DNA of 51,414 nt from Lachnospiraceae bacterium UBA7196 (GCA_002490835.1 DKUU01000036.1:93702-145115); one strand, 5' to 3'; counted from the stretch's first letter, positions 7,599 through 16,635 are shown. Numbers and translations are program-made. The notes: generated by a model not told the origin, from the sequence alone.

Positions 7599-8243
7599 TC
7601 ATTTCCCGGACCGCTGCTGCCCACCAAGCAACTCCGCAAGCTGCCTGCGCAGTACGTTCCCCAGCGACAATGCCAGCACCATTTTCACGATATCCGGTAT
7701 CAAAAAGGGAATCACGCACCAGCCAAGCACCGTTCCCAGCGTGACCGCGCCGGTCTGCCGCAGATATACGACCATGAACCACGCCGTACCGAAAGTGAGG
7801 TAAGTCGCCATGCCAAACACCATACCAAACGCCTGCGCCCAGAGCCTTCTGCCAAACAGTGTCTCCATCAGCCACATGATAAGTCCCGCAAAGATAAAGC
7901 CGATGATGTAGCCGCCCGTAGTATTCAAAAGGACGCCGATTCCGCCCTTAAATCCCGCAAACACCGGGATGCCGACCGCGCCCAGAAGCACATAGACCAC
8001 GATCGCCTGCGTACCGCGCCTGCCGCCCAGTACCGCCGTCGCCAGAAAGACCGCAAAAGTCTGTAGGGTAAACGGCACCACCGTCGGAATGGAGATCCAT
8101 GAGCAGATCGCGATCAGCACCGCAAACAAAGCTATGTAAGCCATATCGTAGGTCCTGCCTCTGCCCGCCGGCCGTGTCTGCGCCGCCGTCACTTCCCGCA
8201 TCGTATCCGCCTGTGTCGTCACTGTCTGTCTTCGCAATTTCAT
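7599..8243 (-). CDS. bioY: BioY biotin ECF transporter S component
   Basis: Substrate-binding membrane subunit for biotin uptake, working alone or with a shared EcfAAT energising module (not in this window). The 214-aa protein has a polar N-terminal stretch of about 30 residues, then about six hydrophobic segments. BioY features include ISIPTVVPFTLQTFAV, a conserved GG..G segment (VLGGRRGTQAIVVYVLLGAVG), P-V-F-A-G-F-K-G-G and NTTGGYIIGF. The start follows GGGAGG. The BirA operator in its promoter independently supports the biotin assignment. It is a single-gene unit downstream of and codirectional with the cysteine desulfurase gene. Confidence 0.93.
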   Translation of the reverse strand: MKLRRQTVTTQADTMREVTAAQTRPAGRGRTYDMAYIALFAVLIAICSWISIPTVVPFTLQTFAVFLATAVLGGRRGTQAIVVYVLLGAVGIPVFAGFKGGIGVLLNTTGGYIIGFIFAGLIMWLMETLFGRRLWAQAFGMVFGMATYLTFGTAWFMVVYLRQTGAVTLGTVLGWCVIPFLIPDIVKMVLALSLGNVLRRQLAELLGGQQRSGK

Positions 8244-8279
8244 CAGTCCTCCCTCGTTCGTATCCTATAATCTGAGGGT

Positions 8280-8332
8280 ATCCTAACACATAGAAGAACT
8301 ATTGTCAACTTATTTATTATATAAGTTAACAA
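8280..8332 (-). promoter_or_regulatory. bioY promoter with BirA operator
   Basis: TTGTCAAC (8302-8309) and GTTAACAA (8325-8332) are separated by 15 nt, matching the known Firmicutes BirA site of two GTTAAC-type half-sites. The left half contains the minus-strand -35 box TTGACA (8303-8308), with TAGGAT (8280-8285) 17 nt away as the -10. Biotin-loaded BirA would block RNA polymerase. Confidence 0.85.
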
Positions 8333-8367
8333 TATAACCCCGCATCTGCCGACAGTTTCGTCTCCCG

Positions 8368-9537
8368 TCACAATCCTTTCTTCATCTCGCGCATCCGTTC
8401 CACACTCCCTTTCAGCACCTCCACCGTCTCATCGAGCTCCGCCTCCGTATTTTCTGCCGACAAGGTAAGGCGCAGGGAACCGCGGGCCAGTTCATGCGGC
8501 AGACCGATCGCTAAAAGCACATGGGAAGGCTCCGTCGCCCCCGTAGAGCAGGCCGATCCGCCGGAGGCGCAGATGCCCCGCTGATCTAAAAGAATGAGCA
8601 GGGACTCCCCCTCGATATCCGCAAAGCAGAAATGGGCATTGCCCGGAAGCCTGTCGTGCGCCGCCCCGTTCAAGCAGGCGTGCGGGATCTCTGCAAGCAC
8701 CCTTCCAATCAGGTGATCCCGCAGGGCACTCTCCCGCTCCATCCGCTCCTGCAGCGTCTCTTCCGCTAGCGCCGCCGCCCTGCCAAAGCCCACGATGCCC
8801 GGCACATTCAGGGTACCGGCCCGCCGTCCTTTCTCCTGCGCGCCACCGTACAGCAGGGGGACAAGCCGCAGATTTTCCCGGCAGTAGAGGATGCCCACGC
8901 CCTTGGGTCCGCCAAACTTATGGCCGCTGGCGGAGAGCAGGTCGATCCCCATCTTTTCCACATGAAGCGGTATATGTCCGTAGGCCTGCACCGCGTCCGT
9001 ATGAAAAAGCGCGCCCTGTTCATGCGCGATCGCACTCAGCTTCGCAAGCGGTTCTATAGTGCCGATCTCGTTATTGGCCGCCATAACGGAAACCAGAATC
9101 GTATCCGGCCGCATGGCCTTTTGCAGAGTCTCAGGCAGCACCTTCCCGTCATCTTCCACAGGCAGACAGGTGACCGTATAGCCCTGTTTTTCCAGATACC
9201 TGCAAGTGTGCAGCACCGCATGATGCTCGATAGCGCTCACAATGATGTGCCGTCCCTTATCGGCATAGGTTTCCGCCACGCCGCGCAGCGCCCAGTTATC
9301 GGACTCCGTGCCGCCGCCCGTAAAATAAATTTCCGTCGGTTTCGCGCCGATCAGCGCACCCACCCGCTCTCTGGCCAGCCGCACCGCCCTCTTTGCCTCC
9401 CCCGCGAATCCGTAGATAGCCGAGGGATTGGCATAGCTTTCCCGAAAGAAGGGGAGCATTTCCTCTAAGACTTCCTCCCGCATTCTGGTGGTCGCCGCAT
9501 TGTCCAGATATATCCTGTTTTTCGCCTTAAATTCCAT
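8368..9537 (-). CDS. Cysteine desulfurase (NifS/IscS family)
   Basis: PLP enzyme that removes sulfur from cysteine as an enzyme-bound persulfide for Fe-S clusters or thiolation. From the ATG behind AGGAAG the protein is 389 aa; eight residues of the longer frame are dropped. Visible motifs: YLDNAATT at the N terminus, TGGGTESDN (about 73-81), H106 of the EHHAV motif, HTDAVQAYG (179-187), the PLP lysine K207 in SGHKFGGPKG and active-site C330 in GSACSTG. The short active-site loop is like NifS/IscS-type rather than SufS. No scaffold gene is adjacent, so the acceptor is unknown; nearby BioY makes a biotin-synthase Fe-S link possible but unproven. Confidence 0.92.
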   Translation of the reverse strand: MEFKAKNRIYLDNAATTRMREEVLEEMLPFFRESYANPSAIYGFAGEAKRAVRLARERVGALIGAKPTEIYFTGGGTESDNWALRGVAETYADKGRHIIVSAIEHHAVLHTCRYLEKQGYTVTCLPVEDDGKVLPETLQKAMRPDTILVSVMAANNEIGTIEPLAKLSAIAHEQGALFHTDAVQAYGHIPLHVEKMGIDLLSASGHKFGGPKGVGILYCRENLRLVPLLYGGAQEKGRRAGTLNVPGIVGFGRAAALAEETLQERMERESALRDHLIGRVLAEIPHACLNGAAHDRLPGNAHFCFADIEGESLLILLDQRGICASGGSACSTGATEPSHVLLAIGLPHELARGSLRLTLSAENTEAELDETVEVLKGSVERMREMKKGL

Positions 9538-9614
9538 CCTGCAACTTCCTTTTGCCGTCACTATCCTATTATACTTTCAAAATGTATCACATTATCGCCA
9601 TGATTGCGCAAACA

Positions 9615-10790
9615 CTATATTACCGCACGTATCCTTTCTAACGCCTCCCGCAAAATCTTGCGCGGGCAGGCCGCATTGATCCGCTGAAAGCCCGCGCCGC
9701 CCGCGCCGAACATCCCGCCGCCGTCCAGCCAGAGTTTCGCCTCGTGGATGATCTTGTGCTCCAGCGCCGCCTCGGTGAGGCCAAGCCCTCTGAAATCCAG
9801 CCACACCAGATAAGTGCCTTCGTGCGCCGACAGCCGTACGCCGGGAAGGTTTTCTTCCACGTACTGTCCGATGAAAGCGATATTGTCCGCCACATAGCGC
9901 ATCATGGCCTGATACCACGTCTCGCCATGCTGGTAAGCCGCCTTGCAGGCTACCTGCCCCATAATGTTTAATTCACTCACACCGGCAGCATCCATCGCTT
10001 TCCGCAAGCGTTTACGCAGGTCTTCATTCGGGATAAAGATATTGGAGAGGCTAAGGCCCGCCAGATTAAAGGTCTTGCTGGGGGAAGTGCAGATCAGGGA
10101 AATATCCGCATACTCCTTTTTCAGGGTCGCAAACACATGGTGCTTACCCTGAAAGGCAAAATCCCCATGAATCTCGTCGCTGACTACGATCACCTGATGC
10201 TGCAGGCAGAGATCGCCCAGCCGGATCAGCTCTTCCTTCGTCCACACCCTGCCCACGGGATTGTGCGGACTGCAGAGGATGAACAGCCTGACCTGATGCT
10301 CGACAATCTTTTTTTCAAAGTCCTCAAAGTCAATATGAAAGCGGTTATCCTCCCCCGGATAGAGGGTATTGGTAACCATCTTTCTGCCGTTGTCGCGGAT
10401 CACCCCCTCGAAGGGGTAATACACGGGCTGCTGGATCAGCACGGCATCCCCCGGCTCCGTGTAAGCCTGAATCGCCATCGCCAGCGCAAAAACCACGCCC
10501 GGCGTCTTCACCAGCCACGCCTTTTCCACCGCAAAATCATGATGCCGCTGCATCCAGTCCCGCACGCTCTCAAAATAGCCGGGAATCTCTTCCGTGTACC
10601 CAAAGATACCGTGGTCTAAGCGCTCCCGCATCGCATCCAGCACATAGGACGAAGTCTCGAAATCCATGTCCGCCACCCACAGGGGCAGCACATCCTCCGG
10701 CATGCCGCGCTCAACCGCGCAGTCGTACTTGATACAGCCCGTCCCCTTTCTCTCGATCACTCTGTCAAAATCCAGATTTCGCTCCGCCAT
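9615..10790 (-). CDS. PatB/MalY-family PLP aminotransferase or C-S lyase
   Basis: A 391-aa fold-type I PLP enzyme. Members of the PatB/MalY group cleave C-S bonds (cystathionine beta-lyase activity) and some transaminate. Family features: LPLWVADMDFE (36-46), GYTEEIPGYF, SPHNPVGRVW with N177, VVSDEIHGD with D205, and TSPSKTFNLAGL with PLP lysine K239, plus the arginine in the C-terminal AGFQRINAACP stretch. The start follows GGAGGATAAGAGG. Its promoter seems to be supplied by the end of element B (TTGCAG-N16-TATAAT). With the cysteine desulfurase gene it forms a sulfur amino acid neighbourhood, also matched by metNIQ and cysK farther on. Confidence 0.85.
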   Translation of the reverse strand: MAERNLDFDRVIERKGTGCIKYDCAVERGMPEDVLPLWVADMDFETSSYVLDAMRERLDHGIFGYTEEIPGYFESVRDWMQRHHDFAVEKAWLVKTPGVVFALAMAIQAYTEPGDAVLIQQPVYYPFEGVIRDNGRKMVTNTLYPGEDNRFHIDFEDFEKKIVEHQVRLFILCSPHNPVGRVWTKEELIRLGDLCLQHQVIVVSDEIHGDFAFQGKHHVFATLKKEYADISLICTSPSKTFNLAGLSLSNIFIPNEDLRKRLRKAMDAAGVSELNIMGQVACKAAYQHGETWYQAMMRYVADNIAFIGQYVEENLPGVRLSAHEGTYLVWLDFRGLGLTEAALEHKIIHEAKLWLDGGGMFGAGGAGFQRINAACPRKILREALERIRAVI

Positions 10791-10860
10791 CCTCTTATCC
10801 TCCGTTATCTTGCGCCTCGTACTACTTTATTCCTATCAACTTACTATACTATAAATCATT

Positions 10861-10998
10861 ATAACAGGCCTGCAAAAAACTGCAAGCCCTAATTTTCTTC
10901 CTGTACATGTTCGCCATATACTCCCATAAATAGGCACGAGCGGCTGCATACACAGCCGCTCATGCCAACCCCTTTTACACTGCCTGTCATCTATTTAC
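10861..10998 (-). repeat. Structured intergenic element, copy B, with outward promoter
   Basis: Second copy of the element at 7273-7442, 138 bp long. The terminal blocks match copy A, but the central stem uses different bases: 14 bp, 10933-10946 with 10953-10966 (one G-U). Similar position with different pairing bases suggests that structure, not sequence, is kept. Toward patB the minus strand reads TTGCAG (10880-10885), 16 nt, TATAAT (10858-10863), a good promoter overlapping the terminal inverted repeat. It lies between the M56 sensor gene and the PatB-type gene. Confidence 0.6.
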
Positions 10999-11049
10999 CT
11001 AGGATGCTGCCGCACCCTGTCATAGTGACCGATCTCACTTCCCGCAACG

Positions 11050-12396
11050 TCAGTGCGGGCATACCGCCCAAGTTTGTGACCTAAGAAATTCATGATAAAC
11101 AATCTGTCCGCATCTGGCACAACGTTCCGCTCTATAAACCCTTACCTCACAACTTCCGTCCGAATATGTACTGTGATTCCCCGCTTCGCCCCACACATAA
11201 ACATGACTGCAATGAGGATCTATTCCGTCATCCTCAGATACTGGAAATACATTGCCTTCCCCATCTATAAACTGGTTCTCATAGTGCAACTCATAATCAT
11301 CTGCCATGTCATATACCTGCATTACATTCCCACCTGCACTATCAGGTGTAAAAGCAACTACATCATTGTCCACAACAAATGCGATTTCTTTCTCCGATGC
11401 CTCCTCCGGCAAAACCGCCGACACCGGATCTCTATATGCAAACACTGTCATCGAATTGGCGAAGATCAGCACGACTGCCAACACACCCGCCGCATAACGA
11501 TTCCACTTATTTTTCCTCATCAGATTTTCCATCCTTTCATTGATCTCTTTTATATGATTTCCAAAACCTGCTTTCCATTTCACCGGTGGCCCGTTCGATT
11601 TCTTGTCTAACGCCTCCTCGATCATCAGGCGCAGATAAGTTTTGACCTCGCTTTCTGTCTTTCCCCGCATCACCTTCTCATCACAGGAACACTCGCAGAC
11701 CACCTCGAAATCTTTGCGCAGCTTCCATAGGAACGGATTCCACCAGTGCAGAAGCTTCGTAAATTCCAAGAGGATCTTCCAGAAAACATCGCCTCTTTTG
11801 ATATGTACCATCTCATGACGGACAAGCAGTTTCGTCTCCCGGCTTTCCATATCTCTGCCGCAGAGGATGACCGGTCTGAATACGCCAAACGTGATGGTCG
11901 GTTCTCCGTTCAATGCCGGAATGAGGGACACCCGGCGTCTTACGCCGTACTCCCTGCGCAGACTGTCAATGAACAGCTTTTCCCGATCCGTCATCTTGAT
12001 CTGCGCATAGCCGGCAAACCAGTGCGTGATCCGTACATACTCGATCAACTGCTTTATTAACAGCACCACGGCTCCTGCCATCCACACGATCGCCATACCT
12101 GTCTGGATCACGGCGTAACCATTGGCATGCAGACCGCCGTTTGCATGAACCAGATATTTTGTCCATGTCAGCGAAATCCGCTCCGTCCCCATCCGGCTGA
12201 CCAACGTCGTCTCCGAAAATAATTCACGATACCAGTTTTTCACAAAGGGCAGAGGAATCAGATAATAGAAAACAGCAGCTTTGGCGAGCAGGAAATAAGT
12301 TCCCGCGCTAAGCTTCTTTCTCAAAAGGCAGCGTGCTAACAAATACAGGCACGTCATCGTGGTGCCTGACAGCGCCATTACCAGAACGTATTCCAT
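11050..12396 (-). CDS. BlaR1/MecR1-type M56 metalloprotease sensor with Cys/His-rich ectodomain
   Basis: Membrane zinc protease that normally inactivates its BlaI partner on signal. The 448-aa protein has hydrophobic segments near 1-25, 33-50 and 97-117, a cytosolic M56 domain with zinc motif HEMVH (194-198) and downstream ECSCDE, and a last membrane segment near 312-333. The outside part (about 334-448) is not a penicillin-binding domain. It contains DPHCSH, DGSC, CARCGQ and AVCPH, a Cys/His pattern suggestive of metal binding or disulfides. It follows the blaI-like gene by 9 nt. The inducer is therefore unlikely to be a beta-lactam bound as in BlaR1. Confidence 0.85.
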   Translation of the reverse strand: MEYVLVMALSGTTMTCLYLLARCLLRKKLSAGTYFLLAKAAVFYYLIPLPFVKNWYRELFSETTLVSRMGTERISLTWTKYLVHANGGLHANGYAVIQTGMAIVWMAGAVVLLIKQLIEYVRITHWFAGYAQIKMTDREKLFIDSLRREYGVRRRVSLIPALNGEPTITFGVFRPVILCGRDMESRETKLLVRHEMVHIKRGDVFWKILLEFTKLLHWWNPFLWKLRKDFEVVCECSCDEKVMRGKTESEVKTYLRLMIEEALDKKSNGPPVKWKAGFGNHIKEINERMENLMRKNKWNRYAAGVLAVVLIFANSMTVFAYRDPVSAVLPEEASEKEIAFVVDNDVVAFTPDSAGGNVMQVYDMADDYELHYENQFIDGEGNVFPVSEDDGIDPHCSHVYVWGEAGNHSTYSDGSCEVRVYRAERCARCGQIVYHEFLRSQTWAVCPH

Positions 12397-12405
12397 TTCT
12401 TACGT

Positions 12406-12768
12406 TCAGCGCTCCTCCAAGATTCGGATCAGCTCTTCCGCCTCTTTTTTATCTATGGTATTTTCCTTGACAAACGCTGCCACAAAATTGCTCAGCTTTC
12501 CGCCATACATCTTGTCGATTGCCGCCTTCATCTGCATATTATAATGCTCCTCCCTTGTGTACCGGGGTTTCACAATCCTGTGTTCCCTCGTAATCAGCCC
12601 TTTCTCCTCCAGTCTGCTCAAAAAGGTGTTCAGGGTCTGCCTCTTCCACTCCTTTCCGTCCGCTTCAAACAGGGCAAGAAGCTGTGATTGCTTGATCCCC
12701 TCTTTCTGGTCCCAAAGCTTCTCCAGAACCTCTCGCTCCGCCTCAGATGCAGTAAATACTCTTTTCAT
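12406..12768 (-). CDS. BlaI/MecI-family repressor
   Basis: A 120-aa winged-helix repressor. N-terminal part: ASEAEREVLEKLWDQKEGIK, the recognition region ..KEWKRQTLNTFLSRLEEKGLI and the wing around REHRIVKPRYTREEH. C-terminal part (about 78-120) is the dimerisation helix bundle, where BlaI proteins are cut by their M56 partner. Short spacing to the M56 gene indicates translational coupling. The promoter at 12808-12836 carries a dyad at its start site (12783-12801), so autoregulation is likely; a matching dyad at 7477-7495 suggests at least one further target. Confidence 0.9.
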   Translation of the reverse strand: MKRVFTASEAEREVLEKLWDQKEGIKQSQLLALFEADGKEWKRQTLNTFLSRLEEKGLITREHRIVKPRYTREEHYNMQMKAAIDKMYGGKLSNFVAAFVKENTIDKKEAEELIRILEER

Positions 12769-12782
12769 ATTCCCTCTTTCCG

Positions 12783-12836
12783 TGACTAGTCACCGTAGTC
12801 ACTAATAATTTTATAGTTTTTGACAATTACTGTCAA
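12783..12836 (-). promoter_or_regulatory. blaI-like promoter and operator
   Basis: Minus-strand TTGACA (12831-12836) and TAAAAT (12808-12813) with a 17-nt spacer. TGACTA-N7-TAGTCA lies at 12783-12801, over the predicted start site. The layout equals that at 7477-7529. Confidence 0.75.
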
Positions 12837-12886
12837 TAAATATCAACAAACACAACAAATTGCAGTTATCTGTATCAAATATATTC

Positions 12887-14791
12887 TTATGCTGTTATTG
12901 CGTTACCCGTGTAAAGCTGGTAATACCTCCCGCGCTCCTCAATCAGCTGGTCGTGCGTGCCTCTCTCGACGATCCTGCCCTGCTCCAGCACCATGATGCA
13001 GTCGGAATTTTTGACCGTGGATAAGCGGTGCGCGATCACAAAAGTGGTACGGCCCTTCATTAGCTTATCCATGCCGTCCTGCACGATGCGCTCGGTACGG
13101 GTATCGATGGAGCTGGTCGCCTCGTCTAAGATCAGCACCGGCGGATCGGCCACCGCCGCCCTTGCGATCGCCAGAAGCTGTCTCTGGCCCTGACTTAGGT
13201 TCGCGCCGTCCCCGGAAAGCACGGTATCATAGCCTTCCGGCAGACGTCTGATAAAGCTGTCCGCATTGGCCAGCTTCGCCGCCGCCTTCACTTCCTCGTC
13301 AGTCGCGTCCAATTTCCCGTAGCGGATATTTTCCATGACGGTGCCGGTAAAGAGGTGGGTATCCTGCAGCACGATGCCAAGCGAGCGCCGCAGATCGGCC
13401 TTCTTTATCTTATTGACATTAATACCGTCGTATCGTATCTTTCCGTCCTGAATATCGTAGAAACGGTTGATGAGGTTCGTGATGGTGGTCTTGCCCGCGC
13501 CGGTGGAACCGACAAAGGCGATCTTCTGCCCCGGCTCCGCAAAAAGCTTCACGTCGTGCAGCACCATCTTTTCGTCGTTGTAGCCAAAGTCCACACCGTC
13601 AAAGACCACATCTCCCGTAAGCTCCACATAGTCCACGGAGTGATCCGCCTGATGCTCATGCCGCCATGCCCAGCGGCCCGTGCGCTCCGGCGTCTCTGTA
13701 AGCTTCCCGTTTTCTTCCCTGACATTGACCAGCGTCACGTAGCCCTCGTCCGTCTCCGGCTTTTCGTCCATCATCTTAAAGATGCGCTCCGCGCCGGCTA
13801 ACGCCATCACCACCGCGTTAAACTGCTGGCTCACCTGATTAATCGGCATGTTGAAACTTTTATTGAAGGTCAAAAAGCTCGCCAGTTTTCCAAGGGTCAG
13901 TCCCGTGGCTCCAGAGAGGGCCAGCGCACCGCCCACGATCGCACACACCACGTAGCTGACATTGCCGAGCTGCTGATTGACCGGCCCCACCACATTGACC
14001 AGATAATTCGCCTTATCCGAACTCTCAAACAGCGCGTCGTTGAGCTTCTTAAAGTCCTCAACATTCTTTGCTTCGTGGTTGAATACCTTTACCACCTTCT
14101 GCCCGTTCATCATCTCCTCGATGAAGCCGTTGACTTTGCCCAGATTCGCCTGCTGCTCCAGAAAATATTTACCGCTTAAGCCTGCTACCCGCTTCGTCAC
14201 ATAGAGCATCACCGCCACCATCAGAAGCGTTGTGATCGTCAGCGGCACACTTAAAATGATCATACTGATGAATACGCTCACGATGGTGATCGCGCTGTTG
14301 AAGACCTGCGGCATACTCTGGCTGATCATCTGCCGCAAAGTTTCCGTATCGTTGGTGTAGGTTGACATAATGTCGCCATGAGAATGGGTATCAAAATACT
14401 TGATGGGCAGTGTCTCCATATGCGTGAAGAGATCGTCCCTCACGTTTCTAAGCGTCCCCTGCGTGACATTGATCATCATGCGGTTCCATGCGTAGGAAGC
14501 CAGCACGCCGATCAGATAAAAGCCCGCCACCCGCGCGATTGCTCCCGCCAGCGGGCCAAAATCAGCCACATCCTGCGTCAGCATGGGCGTGATATAGTCG
14601 TCGATCAGACTCTGGGTGAACATGGTGCCCTGTACGTTCGCCAGCACGCTCACAAAGATCAGTATCGCTACGATCACCAGATGCAGCCCGTAGCTTTTCG
14701 CCACATACCCCATCAGGCGCTTAAACACCTTGCCCGGATTCTCGATTTTCTTTCCGCCCTGCATCCTTCCATGTGGTCCCGGTCCCGGCAT
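12887..14791 (-). CDS. ABC exporter half-transporter, consensus-ATPase subunit
   Basis: A 634-aa fused membrane and ATPase subunit of a type IV (multidrug-type) exporter. N terminus is glycine/proline rich, then six hydrophobic segments (about 35-330) and a nucleotide-binding domain with Walker A GSTGAGKTT, Walker B LILDEATSSID with catalytic glutamate, and an altered signature LSQGQRQ. Together with its partner this matches heterodimeric LmrCD/BmrCD-type exporters: this subunit supplies Walker A/B of the active site, while its altered signature belongs to the degenerate site. A loop of about 40 residues (near 350-390, with GRWAWRHEHQADHSVDY) separates the halves. Start and partner stop overlap as ATGA. 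Confidence 0.9.
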   Translation of the reverse strand: MPGPGPHGRMQGGKKIENPGKVFKRLMGYVAKSYGLHLVIVAILIFVSVLANVQGTMFTQSLIDDYITPMLTQDVADFGPLAGAIARVAGFYLIGVLASYAWNRMMINVTQGTLRNVRDDLFTHMETLPIKYFDTHSHGDIMSTYTNDTETLRQMISQSMPQVFNSAITIVSVFISMIILSVPLTITTLLMVAVMLYVTKRVAGLSGKYFLEQQANLGKVNGFIEEMMNGQKVVKVFNHEAKNVEDFKKLNDALFESSDKANYLVNVVGPVNQQLGNVSYVVCAIVGGALALSGATGLTLGKLASFLTFNKSFNMPINQVSQQFNAVVMALAGAERIFKMMDEKPETDEGYVTLVNVREENGKLTETPERTGRWAWRHEHQADHSVDYVELTGDVVFDGVDFGYNDEKMVLHDVKLFAEPGQKIAFVGSTGAGKTTITNLINRFYDIQDGKIRYDGINVNKIKKADLRRSLGIVLQDTHLFTGTVMENIRYGKLDATDEEVKAAAKLANADSFIRRLPEGYDTVLSGDGANLSQGQRQLLAIARAAVADPPVLILDEATSSIDTRTERIVQDGMDKLMKGRTTFVIAHRLSTVKNSDCIMVLEQGRIVERGTHDQLIEERGRYYQLYTGNAITA

Positions 14792-16542
14792 CAGTCCTCG
14801 CCTCCCTTCTCATCGAAATCCCCACCGCCGCTGGTCTGCGACTCATAAACTTCGCGGTAAATCTCATTGCCCGCCAGCAGCTCCTCGTGCGTACCAAAGC
14901 CGTGTATCCTGCCGTCGTCCATGACGATAATGCGGTCGGCGTTCATCACACTTGAGACACGCTGCGCAATGATCAGCTTCGTGGTATCGGGAATCTCCTC
15001 CGCAAAGGCTTTTCTGATCTTTGCGTCCGTCGCCGTATCCACCGCGCTGGTGGAATCGTCTAAGATCAATACCTTCGGCTTCTTTAGCAGGGCTCTGGCA
15101 ATGGTCAGGCGCTGTCTCTGCCCGCCGGAAACATTCGTGCCGCCCTGTTCTATGTAAGTTTGATAGCCGTCCGGCATCTTCTCGATAAATTCGTCCGCAC
15201 AGGCCAGCCGGCACGCCCTCCTGCACTCCTCCTCGCTGGCGTTCTCATCGCCCCAGCGCAGATTATCCAAAATAGTACCGGAGAAAAGGACGTTCTTTTG
15301 CAAAACGACCGCCACCTGATTGCGCAGCGTCTCGATATCGTACTCCCTGACGTCCCTGCCGCCCACAAGGACTGCCCCGTCCGTCACATCGTAGAGACGG
15401 CTGATCAGATTGACCAGACTGGTCTTCGCGCTGCCGGTGCCGCCGATGATACCGACGGTCTCGCCCGCCTTGATCTTTAAGTTAATATCGTGCAGGACCG
15501 CCTCGCTACTTTCCTTATTATAAGAAAAGCGCACATGCTGAAACTCGATCGATCCGTCCGGCACCTCGTATACGGGATCATCCGGATTCGTCAGATCGCT
15601 CTTTTCATTTAAGACCTCGCAGATACGCTCCGCGCTGGCGATACTCATGCTCATCATCACAAAGATCATCGCCACCATCATCAAGCTCATGAGGATGTTC
15701 ATGCAGTAAGCAAGCAGGCTCATCAGCTCACCCGTGGTCAGGGTATCCTGTACGATCTGCTTCGCGCCCAGCCAGCTGATCAGCAGGATACAGCCGTAAA
15801 CCGTAAACTGCATGACGGGCATGTTTAAGACCACATGCTTCTCCGCCTTCAGGAAGATATCGTAGATGCCCTGACTGGCCTTCTTGAACTTTTCGCCTTC
15901 ATGGTTCTCACGCACGTAAGCCTTGACCACGCGGATCGCGCTCACATTTTCCTGCACGGATGCGTTCAGTTCGTCATACTTCGGAAAGGCAAGTTTGAAA
16001 TACTTCATCGCCCCTTTAATCAGGAAAAACAGCACCACGCCCAGCAGGAGCACCGCCACCAGATAGATTGCCGCCAATTCTGCATTGATCCAAAACGCCA
16101 TCGTCATCGCGCAGATCATACTCACCGGTGCGCGGAAGCAGATGCGCAGGACCATCTGATAGGCATTCTGTAAATTGGTCACATCCGTGGTCAGACGGGT
16201 GACCAGTCCCGCCGTGCTGAATTTATCAAGGCTCGCAAAGGAAAAGGTCTGGATATTCTCAAACATCGCCTGCCGCAGATTCCTTGCAAAGCCGGTGGAC
16301 GCCCTCGCCCCGTATTTGCCGCCCATCACGCCGGTAAAAAGACCAAGGAGCGCCGCGCCGATCATCAACGCGCCGACCACAAAGATGTGGCGCATGTCGC
16401 CCGCCTCCACGCCGTCGTCGATGATGGAAGCCATCAAAAAGGGAATCAGCGTCTCGAACACCACTTCAAGGATCATAAAGACCGGTGTCGCGAAAGAAGC
16501 CTTCTTATATTCCTTTACCTGTGCTGCCAGTGTTTTTATCAT
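14791..16542 (-). CDS. ABC exporter half-transporter, degenerate-site subunit
   Basis: Partner of the downstream exporter subunit; 583 aa from the ATG behind GGAG (the frame extends upstream to 16626, but that part is leader). It begins MIKTLAAQVKEYKK, has six hydrophobic segments and an ATPase domain with Walker A GGTGSAKTS, a consensus signature VSGGQRQR and Walker B LILDDSTSAVD, where aspartate replaces the catalytic glutamate. That substitution is the hallmark of the noncatalytic site in heterodimeric exporters. Substrate unknown; drugs or peptides are usual for the family. It is transcribed from its own promoter with palindrome (16633-16661) and a hairpin leader. Confidence 0.9.
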   Translation of the reverse strand: MIKTLAAQVKEYKKASFATPVFMILEVVFETLIPFLMASIIDDGVEAGDMRHIFVVGALMIGAALLGLFTGVMGGKYGARASTGFARNLRQAMFENIQTFSFASLDKFSTAGLVTRLTTDVTNLQNAYQMVLRICFRAPVSMICAMTMAFWINAELAAIYLVAVLLLGVVLFFLIKGAMKYFKLAFPKYDELNASVQENVSAIRVVKAYVRENHEGEKFKKASQGIYDIFLKAEKHVVLNMPVMQFTVYGCILLISWLGAKQIVQDTLTTGELMSLLAYCMNILMSLMMVAMIFVMMSMSIASAERICEVLNEKSDLTNPDDPVYEVPDGSIEFQHVRFSYNKESSEAVLHDINLKIKAGETVGIIGGTGSAKTSLVNLISRLYDVTDGAVLVGGRDVREYDIETLRNQVAVVLQKNVLFSGTILDNLRWGDENASEEECRRACRLACADEFIEKMPDGYQTYIEQGGTNVSGGQRQRLTIARALLKKPKVLILDDSTSAVDTATDAKIRKAFAEEIPDTTKLIIAQRVSSVMNADRIIVMDDGRIHGFGTHEELLAGNEIYREVYESQTSGGGDFDEKGGED

Positions 16543-16568
16543 GTCATTACTCCGTTTCCAGCATAAAT

Positions 16569-16635
16569 AATAGAACCATGCGGCAGACGTGGCGCATCTG
16601 TCCGATGCGGTCACGACAGTCCACATGATTCTATT
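16569..16635 (-). other. Nested hairpin leader of the ABC exporter operon
   Basis: Outer arms 16569-16580 and 16624-16635 pair at 11 of 12 positions. Inside, 16589-16598 pairs with 16604-16614 around TGTCC, with one bulge. If transcription starts near 16626 only the inner stem and part of the outer arm are transcribed. It lies 27 nt upstream of the start codon, so it could control ribosome access. Confidence 0.5.

Noticed and set aside
16543..16626. N-terminal extension of the exporter subunit from 16626
   Set aside because: The 28 extra residues overlap the hairpin leader and predicted transcript start, while ATG 16542 has GGAG at good spacing and a family-like N terminus.
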